A stretch of 64,000 nucleotides of DNA, from contig CM121341.1 in assembly GCA_051530055.1 (NCBI GenBank), positions 14,260,001-14,324,000 on the forward strand, written 5' to 3'. Under the pieces are notes generated by a model. That model made no database searches. It saw nothing but the letters and a program-made list of their open reading frames with translations, and had not been told where the DNA came from. Below, piece after piece: positions 33,741 through 45,042 of this stretch. The first letter of the stretch is position 1. The number at the start of each line of letters is the position of its first letter. This stretch comes from Neoechinorhynchus agilis. Its lineage: Eukaryota; Acanthocephala. A program made the position numbers and the translations under genes.

Positions 33741-33891
33741 ATATTGAATGGTGATGAACATAATCCCGGTTAAAGATTCTTTTATTATTAAGAAACACTT
33801 GCAAGTTTTTATGCTGGGTTTCCCCTTTCGAAATATTCTATAATAATGAAAGAATCTTTAACCGGGGATTATGTGCACCACCATTCAATAT
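33741..33891. mobile_element. Foldback element (CCCGGTTAAAG family)
   Basis: The ends AATATTGAATGGTG and CACCATTCAATATT are inverted, and the arms (ATAATCCCGGTTAAAGATTC / GAATCTTTAACCGGGGATTA) pair over about 50 bp around a short centre. A solo arm lies at 8501-8546. Confidence 0.8.
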
Positions 33892-34170
33892 TTACCATTC
33901 CGGAGAATCTTCTTAATATGACTCTTGAAATATCATGGAATTCTAATTGTGGTGAGTTTACATAGTAGAAAGCTTCTAATGATATTGTGAAATACTACTT
34001 GATTTCCAGCCGCATGAGTGTTCACGTTTTTCAAAAAACAAAACCTGAACAATTCTAATAATCTTGTTAAATATCGATGACGATAACCGTCAATAACGCG
34101 TGTAGGGATTCTTCCGGAGAGTATTCACTTTCGATGCGTTCGCGCCCAAAAATTGCCCTGTGGATTTTAG

Positions 34171-34884
34171 ATGTCATCTCGTGGCGATGATAGATCACAT
34201 AGACGTGGCGGGGGTGGTTTTGAAGAGCGCAATCGGAGTGCTACGTTGTTTGTTCGCAATGTCACCGAGCGGGACAGATACGAGGACATAAAGAAATTGT
34301 TTGAACGATATGGAACAGTTGTTGACGTCACTATTCCTTTGGATTACTACAGTCGTATCCCGAAAGGATTTTGTTTCGTGGAATATGAGGATCCGCGAGA
34401 TGCGGAGGATGCTTTCTACCACATGGACAAACTTCGATTGAATGGGCGTGATTTGGAGATTGAGTTCGCCAGAGGCGAGCGAAAGACACCAGCCGACATG
34501 CGTAGTCGGGATCGCGGCGGTGACCGAAGGTACGAGTACGGGGGAGGTGGGCGTGGAAGGAGACGATCGCGTAGTAGCAGTGAGGATCGGCGACGTCGAC
34601 GTCGATCGAATAGTAAAGGTCGCCGACGGCGGCCCTCGTTTTCTCGAAGCAGAAGTCCGGTTGAAAGAAAGCGAAGTTTTTCTGGAGGTAGACGAGGACA
34701 CAGTAGTGAGCGATCCCGATCTCCAGTTGCGAAACGATATAGCCCGGTTTCAAGAAAACAGCAACACGACCGTGTATCCCCTATCGCTGACAATGGCGGT
34801 GGCGGTGGATCAGTCATCAGATCTAGCAGAGTGGATAAAGATCGCGGATATAGGGATGTCAGGTCAACAAGTACTGATCGTTGA
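34171..34884 (+). CDS. SRSF10: SR splicing factor, SRSF10/SRSF12 type
   Basis: A single exon of 237 codons. The RRM occupies about residues 24-98: RNP2 LFVRNV, the loop YGTVVDVTIPLDYYSRIPKG and RNP1 KGFCFVEY. It ends in GRDLEIEFARGERKTPADM, which matches IEIQFAQGDRKTPNQM of human SRSF10. The rest is an RS/RG domain (RGRRRSRSSSEDRRRRRRS). SRSF10 is a splicing regulator and becomes a repressor when dephosphorylated. The frame ends with TGA at 34882-34884. The next 12 codons in the same frame are again RS-like (SPRERKSNSRSQ) before a TAA, so the native end may lie a little further on. Confidence 0.88.
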   Translation: MSSRGDDRSHRRGGGGFEERNRSATLFVRNVTERDRYEDIKKLFERYGTVVDVTIPLDYYSRIPKGFCFVEYEDPRDAEDAFYHMDKLRLNGRDLEIEFARGERKTPADMRSRDRGGDRRYEYGGGGRGRRRSRSSSEDRRRRRRSNSKGRRRRPSFSRSRSPVERKRSFSGGRRGHSSERSRSPVAKRYSPVSRKQQHDRVSPIADNGGGGGSVIRSSRVDKDRGYRDVRSTSTDR

Positions 34885-34989
34885 TCTCCGAGAGAGCGCA
34901 AATCCAATAGTCGTTCGCAATAAAGACACAAAAAGTAAGTCTAATCATTTTGATGATTTCATGTTAAGCGTGCGTACGTACATGTGAAG

Positions 34990-36050
34990 GGGCGTATTTT
35001 TCCTTGATGGACTATACACCAAACAATCCAGAGCAATCGTTTTTGAAGGAACAAAGTGTGGAAGCTCATTAGTCAATGTAGGGAACTTAGGACGATGTGG
35101 GATTCCCACATCGTGCTAAGTTTCTGCTGTTTCTATCAGCAAGCAAACAGAAATCAGCGATCAACGCGCATACTCAAAGTGATTTAATCCAAGTTTCAAT
35201 TGCCAAGCAATCTTTGAAATCGTTCCAATAATCTCGAATGTAGTCAAACAATTCGAGAAAAATTGTCACTACAAGTAGTTTGGTGCGAATTTCAGTTTTA
35301 TTGAATCATACACATACGCACACAATATTCTATCAATCAAGCCGTAAATCCAGTCGCTTTTTGTTCAGCCAAGCAATCAACCTTATTCCAAATTCAAGGA
35401 TTACAGGCCCAAGCAATATTCAACTTAGACATGGCGCAAAATTCCCATCGGCAATTTTTTTGTTTTTCTTTCGGTTTGTACTAAAACGATCATATTTGCG
35501 GATATTCTCAAGGAGGTTTAAAGTCACACGCGTCAGAATTTTTAAATAATGTTTTTCGTCCTTTTCGTAACACAGTGCTTTTTATTCGATTTTCCATAAT
35601 TACAATGTTTTGACTTGGAAGTATGTGATTTAGAATCGCATTTGGGCGGGCGAGCAGTAATTAAAGTCGTTTGGAAACATAATCTCACTTCGAATTTGGT
35701 GGCCTAACTGGGGTTTCAAAAAAACTTATCGAACCTACTAATAAATCAGCTTAATATTATAATCAGGTTTTTTACGGATTTCGATCCTCTGTTAAAGGTG
35801 AGCTGAATTTTTGAACGATTTTACAACTCACTATACGAAATGTTGAGCATCGCTGAATCCTTAGTGTTGCTTTAACAATAATGCAGTTGAATGATTCTGT
35901 AAAATAAAGAATGATTAGAATCCCAATGCTTTCTTTCTTCATGATCGGGTTTTTTTTGGGAAGTGATTTAGACAGTGTTTACTCAAAAGGACTGATCAGT
36001 AATTGTGAGCAGCAGCTTCCCTTTTTTGTGATTTAGACAAGTTTAATGTA
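34990..36050. other. Intergenic; one strong hairpin
   Basis: No gene is recognised. A near-perfect palindrome lies at 35084-35122 (see separate entry). A (CA)n-like short tract is present at about 35308. Confidence 0.5.
35084..35122. repeat. 19-bp near-perfect hairpin
   Basis: The left arm is CTTAGGACGATGTGGGA with two bases before it, and the right arm is TCCCACATCGTGCTAAG. One base lies between them and 18 of 19 positions pair. It lies 200 bp after the SRSF10 stop codon. Confidence 0.7.
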
Positions 36051-36059
36051 TGGGGTACT

Positions 36060-36920
36060 TTTGCATTCTGCTACTCACCATCTTTGCCAAAATGTTGGAA
36101 TCAATAAATTCTTTCCCCGACATTCATTCTACTATTCCTCCCCCATCAACAGTTATGCACATTCTATCCAAAAATCGCTTTAAGCCGAGAGCGCGTCTCC
36201 TCCAAGTAACTTTTATTTAATCATTCGTAGCCTCCCTCTTTCTTAACAGGAGATAAAAACTCCTTCTCAACTTTCTTTACATATCTATCCACATAAGAAC
36301 TCACCACAATATCTTTCCACCGTCACTCCAAACTGAACCCAGATCTCATCTTCACAATGTAACCCGTCACTTTTAGCAAAAACTCACGAGCATCTCCATC
36401 CCAAAAATCGAAGACTAAGTGACTTCCCAGTTTCTTTGGTTACGTGCAACTCCATCGGCGGCCGAATAACCACAAAGGTCAATCTCCCAGCCTTTCTACA
36501 TTAAATACTCTCTTTTCCCGAATTAAGTAAATAATTATCTCTCTGCCCCTACTCATAATCACCATAAATCGGCCCATCCAACCGTAGCTGATCCATGCAA
36601 AGTCCCAACCCTAAACTCATTTCTATCATTACCATTCACTCATCCTAACTCCAATTTTCGAGTAGCCTCCGGACTTTTACTTTGGGATAATCAATCGTTC
36701 TTTGTCGGCATCCCGTAACGATTCCTCCCTTAACCCACTACCCGCAACGAACAATGCAACACAAATCTCCCTTACCTCCGCCCCCGATTTCCCGAAATCC
36801 AAAATTCCCTTCCCCACCGTTTTCTTCTCCAATACTCGTAGCCTCCTTCCTAAGCTAGATGAAGTTTCACTAATTTCATCTACCACAAAAGCCGACGTAG
36901 TCATATCAAAATTATATTAG
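36060..36920 (+). mobile_element. CR1-like LINE 5' fragment
   Basis: The end of the fragment reads FPTVFFSNTRSLLPKLDEVS and LISSTTKADVV, the start of an AP-endonuclease as in CR1-type LINEs (NTRSLLxKxDEL...STTKPD). The C-rich sequence before it has the look of a decayed gag-type ORF. It breaks off at about 36920, where the next LINE begins. Confidence 0.5.
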
Positions 36921-37799
36921 TGAAAATCTATCATATGCTATCTTCAAAATTCACAATAATGAGAAGGAGTTAATGTTAGTTGGAAATGTTAATGTACGTC
37001 CGAAGTTCATACGTAAAAAAGATACGAAGGACATTATTAGTAACCTTCTAAGTTTAGGCAATATCGTTTTATTTGGCGATTCCCCCTCGCTCGTACCACT
37101 CTACCAAAAATCTTTCCTCCCCCAAGCGCAATCTTTCCTTAATAACCGGAGAACAAGGAAAGACTCCCAATCGGTCATCTCCTGTACAAAGCCTCCGATC
37201 GCACATTAAGACCCCTTCAAAGACAAGTCCCACCTCCCTTGCCTTCAAAATCTGTCATTCAGACATCTTCAGCAAAGATAGATGCTGGCAAGTGTGTGGA
37301 TCGTGCATTTCTTACATTAATTAATAGAACGTGTTGTGTTTTTAACTCCCACCCAACCCACATTTCACAGGGTATCAAGTAATGTTAATTCTTGGTTGGA
37401 TGGATGCTATGCTCCTTCCAACAGACAGGAAAGCATTACGGTTGTGAAACAGTGTGCCTTATAGGAAGTATGCTATCACGATATCATAACCTGGTATTTA
37501 TCCAACGACAAGTTCCTCAGCTCCTGTTTGAGGGGTCTCAGATAAAAAAAATCCCCCCAACAGTTGACATCTGCAATCAATACTCATGGATACTTAGTTT
37601 ATCCAATCAAACGATGGCCTTTCATCCTCAATATCAAATCAAACCCGATAGTGCCTAAACAAGTAATTTATAATCACAGCGTTGCACCCTGGGCACTTTC
37701 GTTTCAAAACGACGGTATTAAACGAATCGATCGTGTTACATATTTCGGATGAATCTTAAGTCTATTTGAATTAATAATGCTTGGCTAGCCAGTCTAAAA

Positions 37800-38869
37800 G
37801 ACTTCGCAAGCTCCAATCTTCCGCGTGATGTCTACTCAGTTAAATCGGTCACTCAAAAAGTACAATTCCTTGCGAATCGACTGCAAGCAAATTTAAATTG
37901 TGACGAAAAAGCGGAATTTGAAAAGCTTTTCAACGTCAAAATTAAGTTTTTTCTCAATTCACGCAGATCAGGCAAGCCGATCTCGTTAGCCATGGTCGAG
38001 GGCTCTAGACAAGTTAGGGATGAATTATGCGAAAACACGTACAGTGCTTTCAACTGCTTTGAAATACGTTTCACAAAAAATCTAGCAGTCATCAGGATGA
38101 CTATATTTTTCCACAGTGCAATATTTGTCATGGCTGGGGCCATTGGGCTCAACAATGTAGCTCGAACACTCCTAAATGTCGTTTCTGCGCGGAGACAGAA
38201 CACTCCTCTCAGAATTGTCCAAACAAATCAATTAAATGTTGTGCAAACTGCGGAGGTCAACATTCGGTTTTCTATAAATGCTGTTCGGCCTTCAAAGACT
38301 ATTGGTCTTGGGCTCAAAAAGGACAATTCAATAATAGCTCACGCTCTCGATTTATGCGTGAACCAATGGTCTCGGGGATTCCTGCTTCCAATTCTATGCA
38401 TCCGGTATCTTCTCTTTTAGTGGACTCTACCTCAAGAAGTTCGGGCATTAATGTATCTCAAAGTACGGTCTCATCGCAGCTAATAACGATGGAACATCTA
38501 GAATGTCGTCTGGAGGAGGTCTGTAACAAGCTACTGACGGTTATGCAAGCACGTTTTACCGAAGCTATCACTACTTTTGAGAAGAAGATGTGTACCCTCA
38601 TCTGCAATCTCCCAGATATAATCTCTTCCAGCTTTCAATTTCCAAGAGATTTGAAACAAAAGAGACTCAATTCGTCCGATACGAACCCTCGATCGGCCAA
38701 AAAATCCAATATAACCTCCAATGTGACTCGATCTGATAGTGATGATTCAATAATGGAATTGGATGAAACTGATTCTGACTTCGTCACTGCAATCATCAAC
38801 GCTCAAACCGCGCTTATTAATAATGGAACTGCGGCTCTTATTCCAGATGCAGCCACCAGAAAACTCTGA
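37800..38869 (+). pseudogene. LINE-2 ORF1 with three CCHC-type knuckles
   Basis: From 38117 the frame gives CNICHGWGHWAQQC, CRFCAETEHSSQNC and CANCGGQHSVFYKC, three consecutive knuckles, then a serine-rich linker and a coiled-coil-prone segment (LECRLEEVCNKLLTVMQARF), ending at a TGA at 38869. The upstream gag-like part (RSGKPISLAMVEGSRQVR) is in another frame, so ORF1 is interrupted by a frameshift. Confidence 0.75.
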
Positions 38870-38884
38870 TAGCTTAAAGGCTCA

Positions 38885-41262
38885 GGTAATGGTTTGGGAT
38901 TTTCGGGTGTCACAGTGGAACTGTGGTGGGGCGACCAACCATAACAGGCTAGCTCGTTTCTTATCATGGGTATCAATCATTTTGCTACAGGAAACGAAAA
39001 GTATTTTTACACTGGATCAACTTTATAGCTATCTACCTCAATCGAACGTCTCAACGTTCACCTCTTTTATCACTACTCCTTTAAGTCCCGCCTCACAGGG
39101 TCTTATTTCAATTTTTCACTCTTCGCTTAATCCTCTCTATTGTCTTCCTGTATTTCACCTCAAATGTCGTATTCCATTTTCAAAATCCTTGTAAATAAGA
39201 AATTTCTCACCTTTATCAATTTATACATTAAACCTGGTTTTACCCACCGGGCATACATTGAAAGCAGAATCAAATGGCTTCTCAGAGCCAATATTGACAT
39301 CATAGTGGGAGACTTCAATGATCCATCTTTAAAATGGTCTAAGGCCAATGTCAACGCAGTTCAACCTTTTTACTCTTTAACCTATCCCTCTACTGCCTCT
39401 TTTCATAATCTCGCTTATAATACGCATTCGTTCTTAAATCTGATCATTTATAAGAGACACCTCAATTTCTTGATTCAATTCGATCGTCAGGTGTCTCTTT
39501 TCGACCTGTTAGGGCATGATATCCTAATTTGGTCCTTTGGTCCTAACTCTACACTACGAAAAACCTACCACATATCCCCACTCAACGTTGCCTTTTTCCG
39601 CCTAGTTAGTCAAAATCTTATCTCTCTAGTATTTAATCAAAATAAGCCCTTTATCTCGTACCTTTCGTTAATAATGCTCTTAACGAGTTAGCTAATATTT
39701 TTCTATTTCGTACGGTGAGGACCTTCTCTCGACCTTATGAAAGTCGCTCTCTATGCTTTCTTGGACGCCAACTCTTTTTGGCATCCCTCTCATCAAATCA
39801 TTAACCAGTCATTTCTGGGCTGCTCACTGTCGACAGCAGTTACATCAGAGAACTAATTTACTTGCCGTCTTGAAACCTTATTTCTCGAGCTGGTGGCACA
39901 CTCTTCAAAAGAAGAGCAATCTTGCTTGGAAATCTAAAATAACAGGCTGGCTTAAGGTTTCGTCGTTTGAGGATATATTAAATTCTATTTTTGAATTTCA
40001 CTCTTCGGGTTCCCTCAAAGATATCCCTCCAACAATAATTTTTCGGAAAAAATCGCAAACAGAGTGGATTTGACCCTGGATGATATTCTTGAGGTCTGGT
40101 CAAATAATCCAAAATTGGCGTCTTCGAATTCCAGTTCTGGTACCAAAATTTTTAATTTACTAGCCCATGATAATATCGTTCACTTGATCGGAATGATACT
40201 AAGCTGCTCTCCTTACGCTTGGCGAGAGATTAATGTCTCACGGCGTATTTTCATTATCAAAAATAAGAAAAAATCAATTTCACAGCCAAAGGATCTGCGC
40301 CCCATTTCCCTACAGAATCCTTTTGTCACAATTTACGAGAGAGCTCTGGCGCGTCGTTTATTTTCATTTATATCAGAGCACAACTGTATATCGGCCAATT
40401 GCCATGGATTTCAAAAAGGAAAATCAGTACACTCCGCGCTTACTAGTATCTATGATAGTTTTAGGAACTCCATTCTGCCTATGAAAGCCTTTCTGGCAGT
40501 GTAAATTTCACAGGCCTTCGACAAGATTTCTCTCCCTTTTATAATTCGAATACTTAAAATTTTTTAGTGTTCCACATAATTTGATCTCCAGAATTTATAA
40601 TATCCTTTTTAAAAAATCTTTCTATTACGAAGATGATATCTCAAAAACTATTTTTTATCCGATCAACTGTGTACCTCAAGGGTCTCCGCTTTCCCAAATT
40701 CTCTTCTTACTGGCTTCGCAATATATAGTTAAAAACTTCAAAATTCGTGCGCAAATAAACTGTTACGCAGATGATTTAACCTCCAATATTTCTGCTCACA
40801 TCGCTGCAAAACTTAAACTTTTGATTAAACAATGTTTTGATTATCTAAATGAAATTTTACCACGTATTAGTTTATCTTTAAATCTATCAAAATCCTTATG
40901 CATCTTTAAAGTTTGTTCTTCCAAAATTCGAGAATACCTTAAATTATTCTTTAACAATTTAGTGAATCCCTCGAATAATTCAAAAATGGACAATGCGCCC
41001 TTGAAATTACGCGTTCTAGGGCACACCTTTAATGTCAACCTTTCACCTTATTACAGATATCAATAAAATGAAAAAGCTTCTTAAAGTAGGCAATAAAGTG
41101 GCTAGACGAGCCATGGAACTAGGCTTAAATGCCTCCCAAGCTCAAGCCACATGGAAAACCTGGGGTATTCCCAGCCAAATTTTCTTCTCAAGGGATCGTC
41201 GCCTTTGTTCAGTCGTTTTTCAAACACCTGGAGTCTGCCGTTTCCCTGGGCCGGAGAGCTGA
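38885..41262 (+). pseudogene. LINE-2 ORF2: AP-endonuclease and reverse transcriptase
   Basis: The endonuclease opens with QWNCGGATNHNRLARFLS and LLQETKSIF and contains IDIIVGDFNDPSLKW. The RT shows LRPISLQNPF, ANCHGFQKGKSVHSAL, VPQGSPLSQILFL and INCYADDLT (catalytic YADD). After the palm, RVLGHTFNVNLS and KVARRAMELGL mark the thumb and connection region. The frame is broken between endonuclease and RT, before the QGSPL block and near the end, so it is inactive. Confidence 0.8.
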
Positions 41263-41370
41263 AGACTGCTCCAATCGCTTAAAGCGCTGGTTGTCTATAT
41301 GATTCTTATGATGAATAAATCTTGTTTTGTATAACTCGGTGTGATTCATCAGTCAAGATGGTAGAGCAAA

Positions 41371-41998
41371 ATGGTTACAACAAGGGCGCGGAAAGTTGTT
41401 TTCTTGAGCGAGAGCGTGGTTTTAAACACTGTAAATAAAACAGCCAATTGGAATGCTTTTTTGACAGATCAGAATCCCACAAAGAGTGATGATTTGGGCG
41501 AAGATGAGGATCATTTAGGGACTCCTTCGCTGCTGATGGCAACAGTTTGCGGTCCTAGATGCAAAGGTACTAGACCCATGAAATGTCAGTTTCACTCGAT
41601 CCAGCATGTTCAAATCTTTATTGATAAATTGGTAATTCAGTCAGAAGACTAATATTATTGATCATGATTCCGATGATACTGAAATAAAGGCCATTTTTAC
41701 CAATTTAGGAAGAGGGTTTGATCAAATGTTTCCAGCGGCGAGGGTAACAGTGAACAAAGCTAAAATTCAACCGAAGATGATCGCTTTCATTGATCTAGGA
41801 TTCGAGTTTATTTTTTTGAGAAAACCCGTGAACGCAAAAATGATTTCCGATTTTATCATTCGCACCTCCGCCGAGCGAGGCTTACAGGAGAAGGTGGCGA
41901 TTAGACCTTATCAATGTGTCATCATGTCACCTTTTTGTCTCGTCGACGGAACATACTCAATGACGAGAAGTGTGGAATCCACACGACAACAATATTAG
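41371..41998 (+). CDS. Unknown two-exon protein
   Basis: I do not recognise this family. Exon 1 (41371-41631, starting MVTTRARKVVFLSES) joins exon 2 (41690-41998) in frame through a 58-nt GT-AG intron, giving 189 residues. Exon 1 has CGPRCKGTRPMKCQFHS, a Cys-containing stretch. Exon 2 has GRGFDQMFPAARVTVN, KMIAFIDLGFEFIFLRKPVN and YQCVIMSPFCLVDGTYS. No signal peptide or clear membrane segment is seen. It starts only about 30 bp after the LINE-2 3' end, so it could belong to an unrecognised mobile element instead. It has no similarity to the ORF1 of either LINE here. Confidence 0.4.
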
Positions 41999-41999
41999 A

Positions 42000-42740
42000 A
42001 ACAATAAACAATAGTCGTTTCGAACAAATGTCATCAGTAAAACGATTTCCGGTTGATTTTACCTTCAACGCACACACACGCAACGGTCGGGAGCGGATGT
42101 ACCCGTTAAAAGTATGTGTGTATGTGACATCTCGGCTTCTTTTTTCAATAACATGAAAAACAAAAAATGAAGCTATTTTAATAGCCGCTATCCACCTTTT
42201 TTGAACAATAATGTATTTTAAACTTAGGTTTTGTAGTCGTTCGCCCAATGAACCTTTATTGGAAGCGAACGCTTATTTTGATCAATTGTATCATCTTTTT
42301 AATCGTTTTTTGTCATTCAGACCTGAATTCATAAAAGTTGAATTCCTTACTTTTTAGAACGCGGTTTTTAACAAACGGAATTTCTAAATTTACAACTGTT
42401 CGTTTTCCAATGCAAAAAAGTACAAGCGTGAAAAAAAGTTTTGTCTTTTAAGGTGTACTGCGATTAGTAGCCTTCACGTAAGTGATTCAAATTAATATGT
42501 GTTATAATAATGCGTTTTATTTTTTCCCTGGGTCATTGTGAACATTCAAACCGAATTATAGGCTCTATGAATGTGACTGTTGATTTCACGACCCCGCGCG
42601 ATCTGGGGAAAGTTGAAGGAAATTAGCTTGCACAAGGGGTCCGCTGTAGCTTCTATTCAATGAATGTTTTGTCGTTCCTTACAAAGTTGCCCAGCATATT
42701 TCTTGCCCGTATTGCTTTGGAAATGAAAAGAATAAGAACT
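42000..42740. other. Intergenic, nothing recognised
   Basis: AT-rich spacer. A short match to the repeat near 50.2 kb (ATAATAATGCGTTTTATTTT) occurs at about 42507. Confidence 0.45.
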
Positions 42741-42744
42741 AATT

Positions 42745-43461
42745 TTATTGTCGAAGCTTTTTAAAGATATTATGGCAATGGATAAACAGCTTAATAACTT
42801 TAGTCCATCGCTTCTTTGTCTTATTATCAAATATTGATAAAAATGTTAAAGTTCCAAACACGCTAAATCCGGTAATTACAGAGTAGGCATTAAAAATTTC
42901 AATTATAACAGTTTCAATGCCACTAAGCTTTTGAGTATTATTGGAATGCACAAAACCTTACGGAAAGCAAGATACGAACAATTTTCAAGTAAAATAAATA
43001 ATGTTGATCCGCCAGGTTGCAAAAGGAGGTTCTTTAGGTGGAAAGTCACTTTCAGAGTAATGATACAACAGTAATCTAATAAAAATTGAAGAAACCATAA
43101 GTTTTATGCAATCCAATCGCGTAATGCATTGAATCGGGGAAAATGGAACATATTTAGGAGCCTTTCTCTCTTCCTCTTCCGTGAAATCAGAAACGGACCA
43201 TTCATCGGTACAGTATACGTTGCTCTTAACTTTAAAAGTTGTGAGTTTCTTTAAATAGTCAATAATCTCCTGAAGCCAGCTCACTTCATCTGTCTTAGTT
43301 GCATCCTGTCGAAGGCCATCTTGAACTTTTGTTGCATTTAATATCAAACGTTTATATGTTTGATCGTTCAGGTCCATGAAGCAAATATCACAATCTAGAA
43401 TAATTCTTATAGCAATATCCCAAAAACGATCAGTAAATACTACGTATTTGAAAATTATCAC
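42745..43461 (-). CDS. Unknown membrane protein (partial model)
   Basis: Two minus-strand open segments, 43461-42985 (158 codons) and 42951-42745 (68 codons), look like exons of one gene. The first has an acidic/amphipathic part (DEVSWLQEIIDYLKKL), the segment EEERKAPKYVPFSPIQCI and a hydrophobic run KLMVSSIFIRLLLYH. The second has a clear membrane segment, AYSVITGFSVFGTLTFLSIF, and a basic end. The splice between them is not fixed: TCC followed by GTAAGG near 42975 is a possible donor. The family is not recognised. The proposed start overlaps a tandem repeat at 43425-43670, so the N-terminus is doubtful. Confidence 0.35.
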
Positions 43462-43670
43462 GTTTCAGAATAAACGTACTATAAAGGAAATTGAAATAGG
43501 TGCCCAAAAGGATTAGCAAATACTATTATCTATTTGAAAATTTTCACATTTCAGTAAAAATTTAATATAAAGGACATTGAAATAGGTGCCCAAAGGGGAT
43601 TAGTAAATACAATGTATTTAAAAATAATAACGTTGCAGTATAAATTTACCATAAAGGAAATTGAAATAGT
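43425..43670. repeat. Three ~90-bp tandem repeat units
   Basis: Units begin near 43430, 43517 and 43607. They share AGTAAATA, TATTTGAAAAT, CACGTTTCAG and CCATAAAGGAAATTGAAATAG (with variation), and GGTGCCCAAA between units. They lie at the 5' end of the unknown membrane-protein model. Confidence 0.65.
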
Positions 43671-43689
43671 GATCAATTGCTTGCGTTTA

Positions 43690-44945
43690 ACCGTTTACGA
43701 TTGAAAATGTCTTTTTTGGTTTATAGACGTAACACGAAAACAACAGATACTTAAAAAATGTTGCACTTCTCAGCTTAAATTCATAGTAGATATGACTTTT
43801 CCTTGTGATTTTATATCTTGGGAGCTCTGAATGTTCGGCGCAATGACTAAAATGCTATGATCTTGTCTCGTTCTATATGAACGTCGACAAGAAAAGAGCG
43901 GTACGAGCACTCGAGAAGCGGTTTAATGGGAACAAAGAGAAGTGAAACCTATTCGGAATGCTGCTACCAAGGGACGTGATTCTACTCACTCGAATTAAGA
44001 TAAAATAACTGCTACGCTTCCCCTGAGTCTTGTAGCGTACCACTTAATATTGAAATTGCCGTTTTTGGGTCACGATAAGAAACTATCGTTCCTAGGTTCA
44101 ACTGATCGAGTCTAGACCTCAGAGTGATGAATTATCATCAACGAGAGGGTGTCACTTTCAGGATTGTGGCTTACTCAACCTTCGGTTTACACGATTAGAC
44201 GCTAAATTATTGCATAACGTTTAAGAAATTGTTGATTGAACAAAAAATATTCTGAAAACCAAACATTTATCATATTTCGTAATAATGATAAAAATTTATG
44301 GTTCGAGGATATCGATAGATTCCTTTAGCTTTGCCAGGTTATTGATTTTGGGATGATTTTTAAGAATATTCTGAGCTGATTAAATGACCACCAATAATTC
44401 TGAGGAACAATTGAACCTCTGCATACCTTTGTAGCGCTCAAATAAAGAAGTTAGACGCCAACCTTTTTAGTTTGCAAAAAATAAATCGCGAGATAATTTC
44501 TTTAGTTGGGAATGTAAGTCAAAATAAGGTTTTCAGCGCTACTAATACATCATTCTAGGTCAGCAGTCAACTTATTTATAAGGAAACTGTAACGAAGGCA
44601 CATTAACAAATTACTTATTGAATTATTATACCAAACAAACTCACAAACTATGGGGAATAACCCGACTTTGAGAACAATCAGACACGTGGGAATGTTTACA
44701 TTCTACGATTATCAGCGTGTGTATTTATTGACGACTCAAAAACACCGAAGCTGAAGATCTTCGGTAAGTACTCCAACTCAAAGTCCGGTTATTTTTTAAA
44801 TTTATCTGCATTTTCTGATGCCTAGTACCATTTTTCATATTGTCAACTGCTTTAAAATTCTAACAACGAGTTATTAGTGTACTTGAACTCAAAAATACAA
44901 TATTTTTCACTTAGATTAGGTGTCAACGTTTTCATGATACATCAA
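43690..44945. other. Upstream region of the forkhead gene
   Basis: No coding sequence is recognised. The right end holds the likely promoter of the forkhead gene. Confidence 0.45.
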
Positions 44946-44949
44946 GGAG

Positions 44950-44957
44950 TATATAAG
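44950..44957 (+). promoter_or_regulatory. Possible TATA box of the forkhead gene
   Basis: TATATAAG lies 93 bp before the ATG at 45043 and is followed by a GC-richer stretch where transcription could start. It is called from motif and position alone. Confidence 0.35.
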
Positions 44958-45042
44958 CTGCGCTTAACACTTGAAGATCGTCTATTCACGTTGATTCTTC
45001 GACTTCGTAACAACGTAAAATTTCAAGGATCAAACAACTTCA

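Larger units (their letters stand above)
36960..41340 (+). mobile_element. Jockey/CR1-like LINE (LINE-2 of this window)
   Basis: Plus-strand LINE with ORF1 zinc knuckles (38117-38280), AP-endonuclease (38900-39690), RT (40260-41060) and a 3' end near 41340 after an AATAAA-containing tail (about 41313). Several frame changes and stops interrupt it: ORF1 shifts frame just before the knuckles, and the RT has at least two interruptions. A 231-bp piece of its endonuclease, 39269-39499, reappears at 45931-46161. It is related to the 13.6-17.4 kb LINE. Confidence 0.8.

Noticed and set aside
34195-34931. Long antisense open frames over SRSF10
   Set aside because: They are complements of the Arg/Ser-rich codons of the sense gene and resemble no family.
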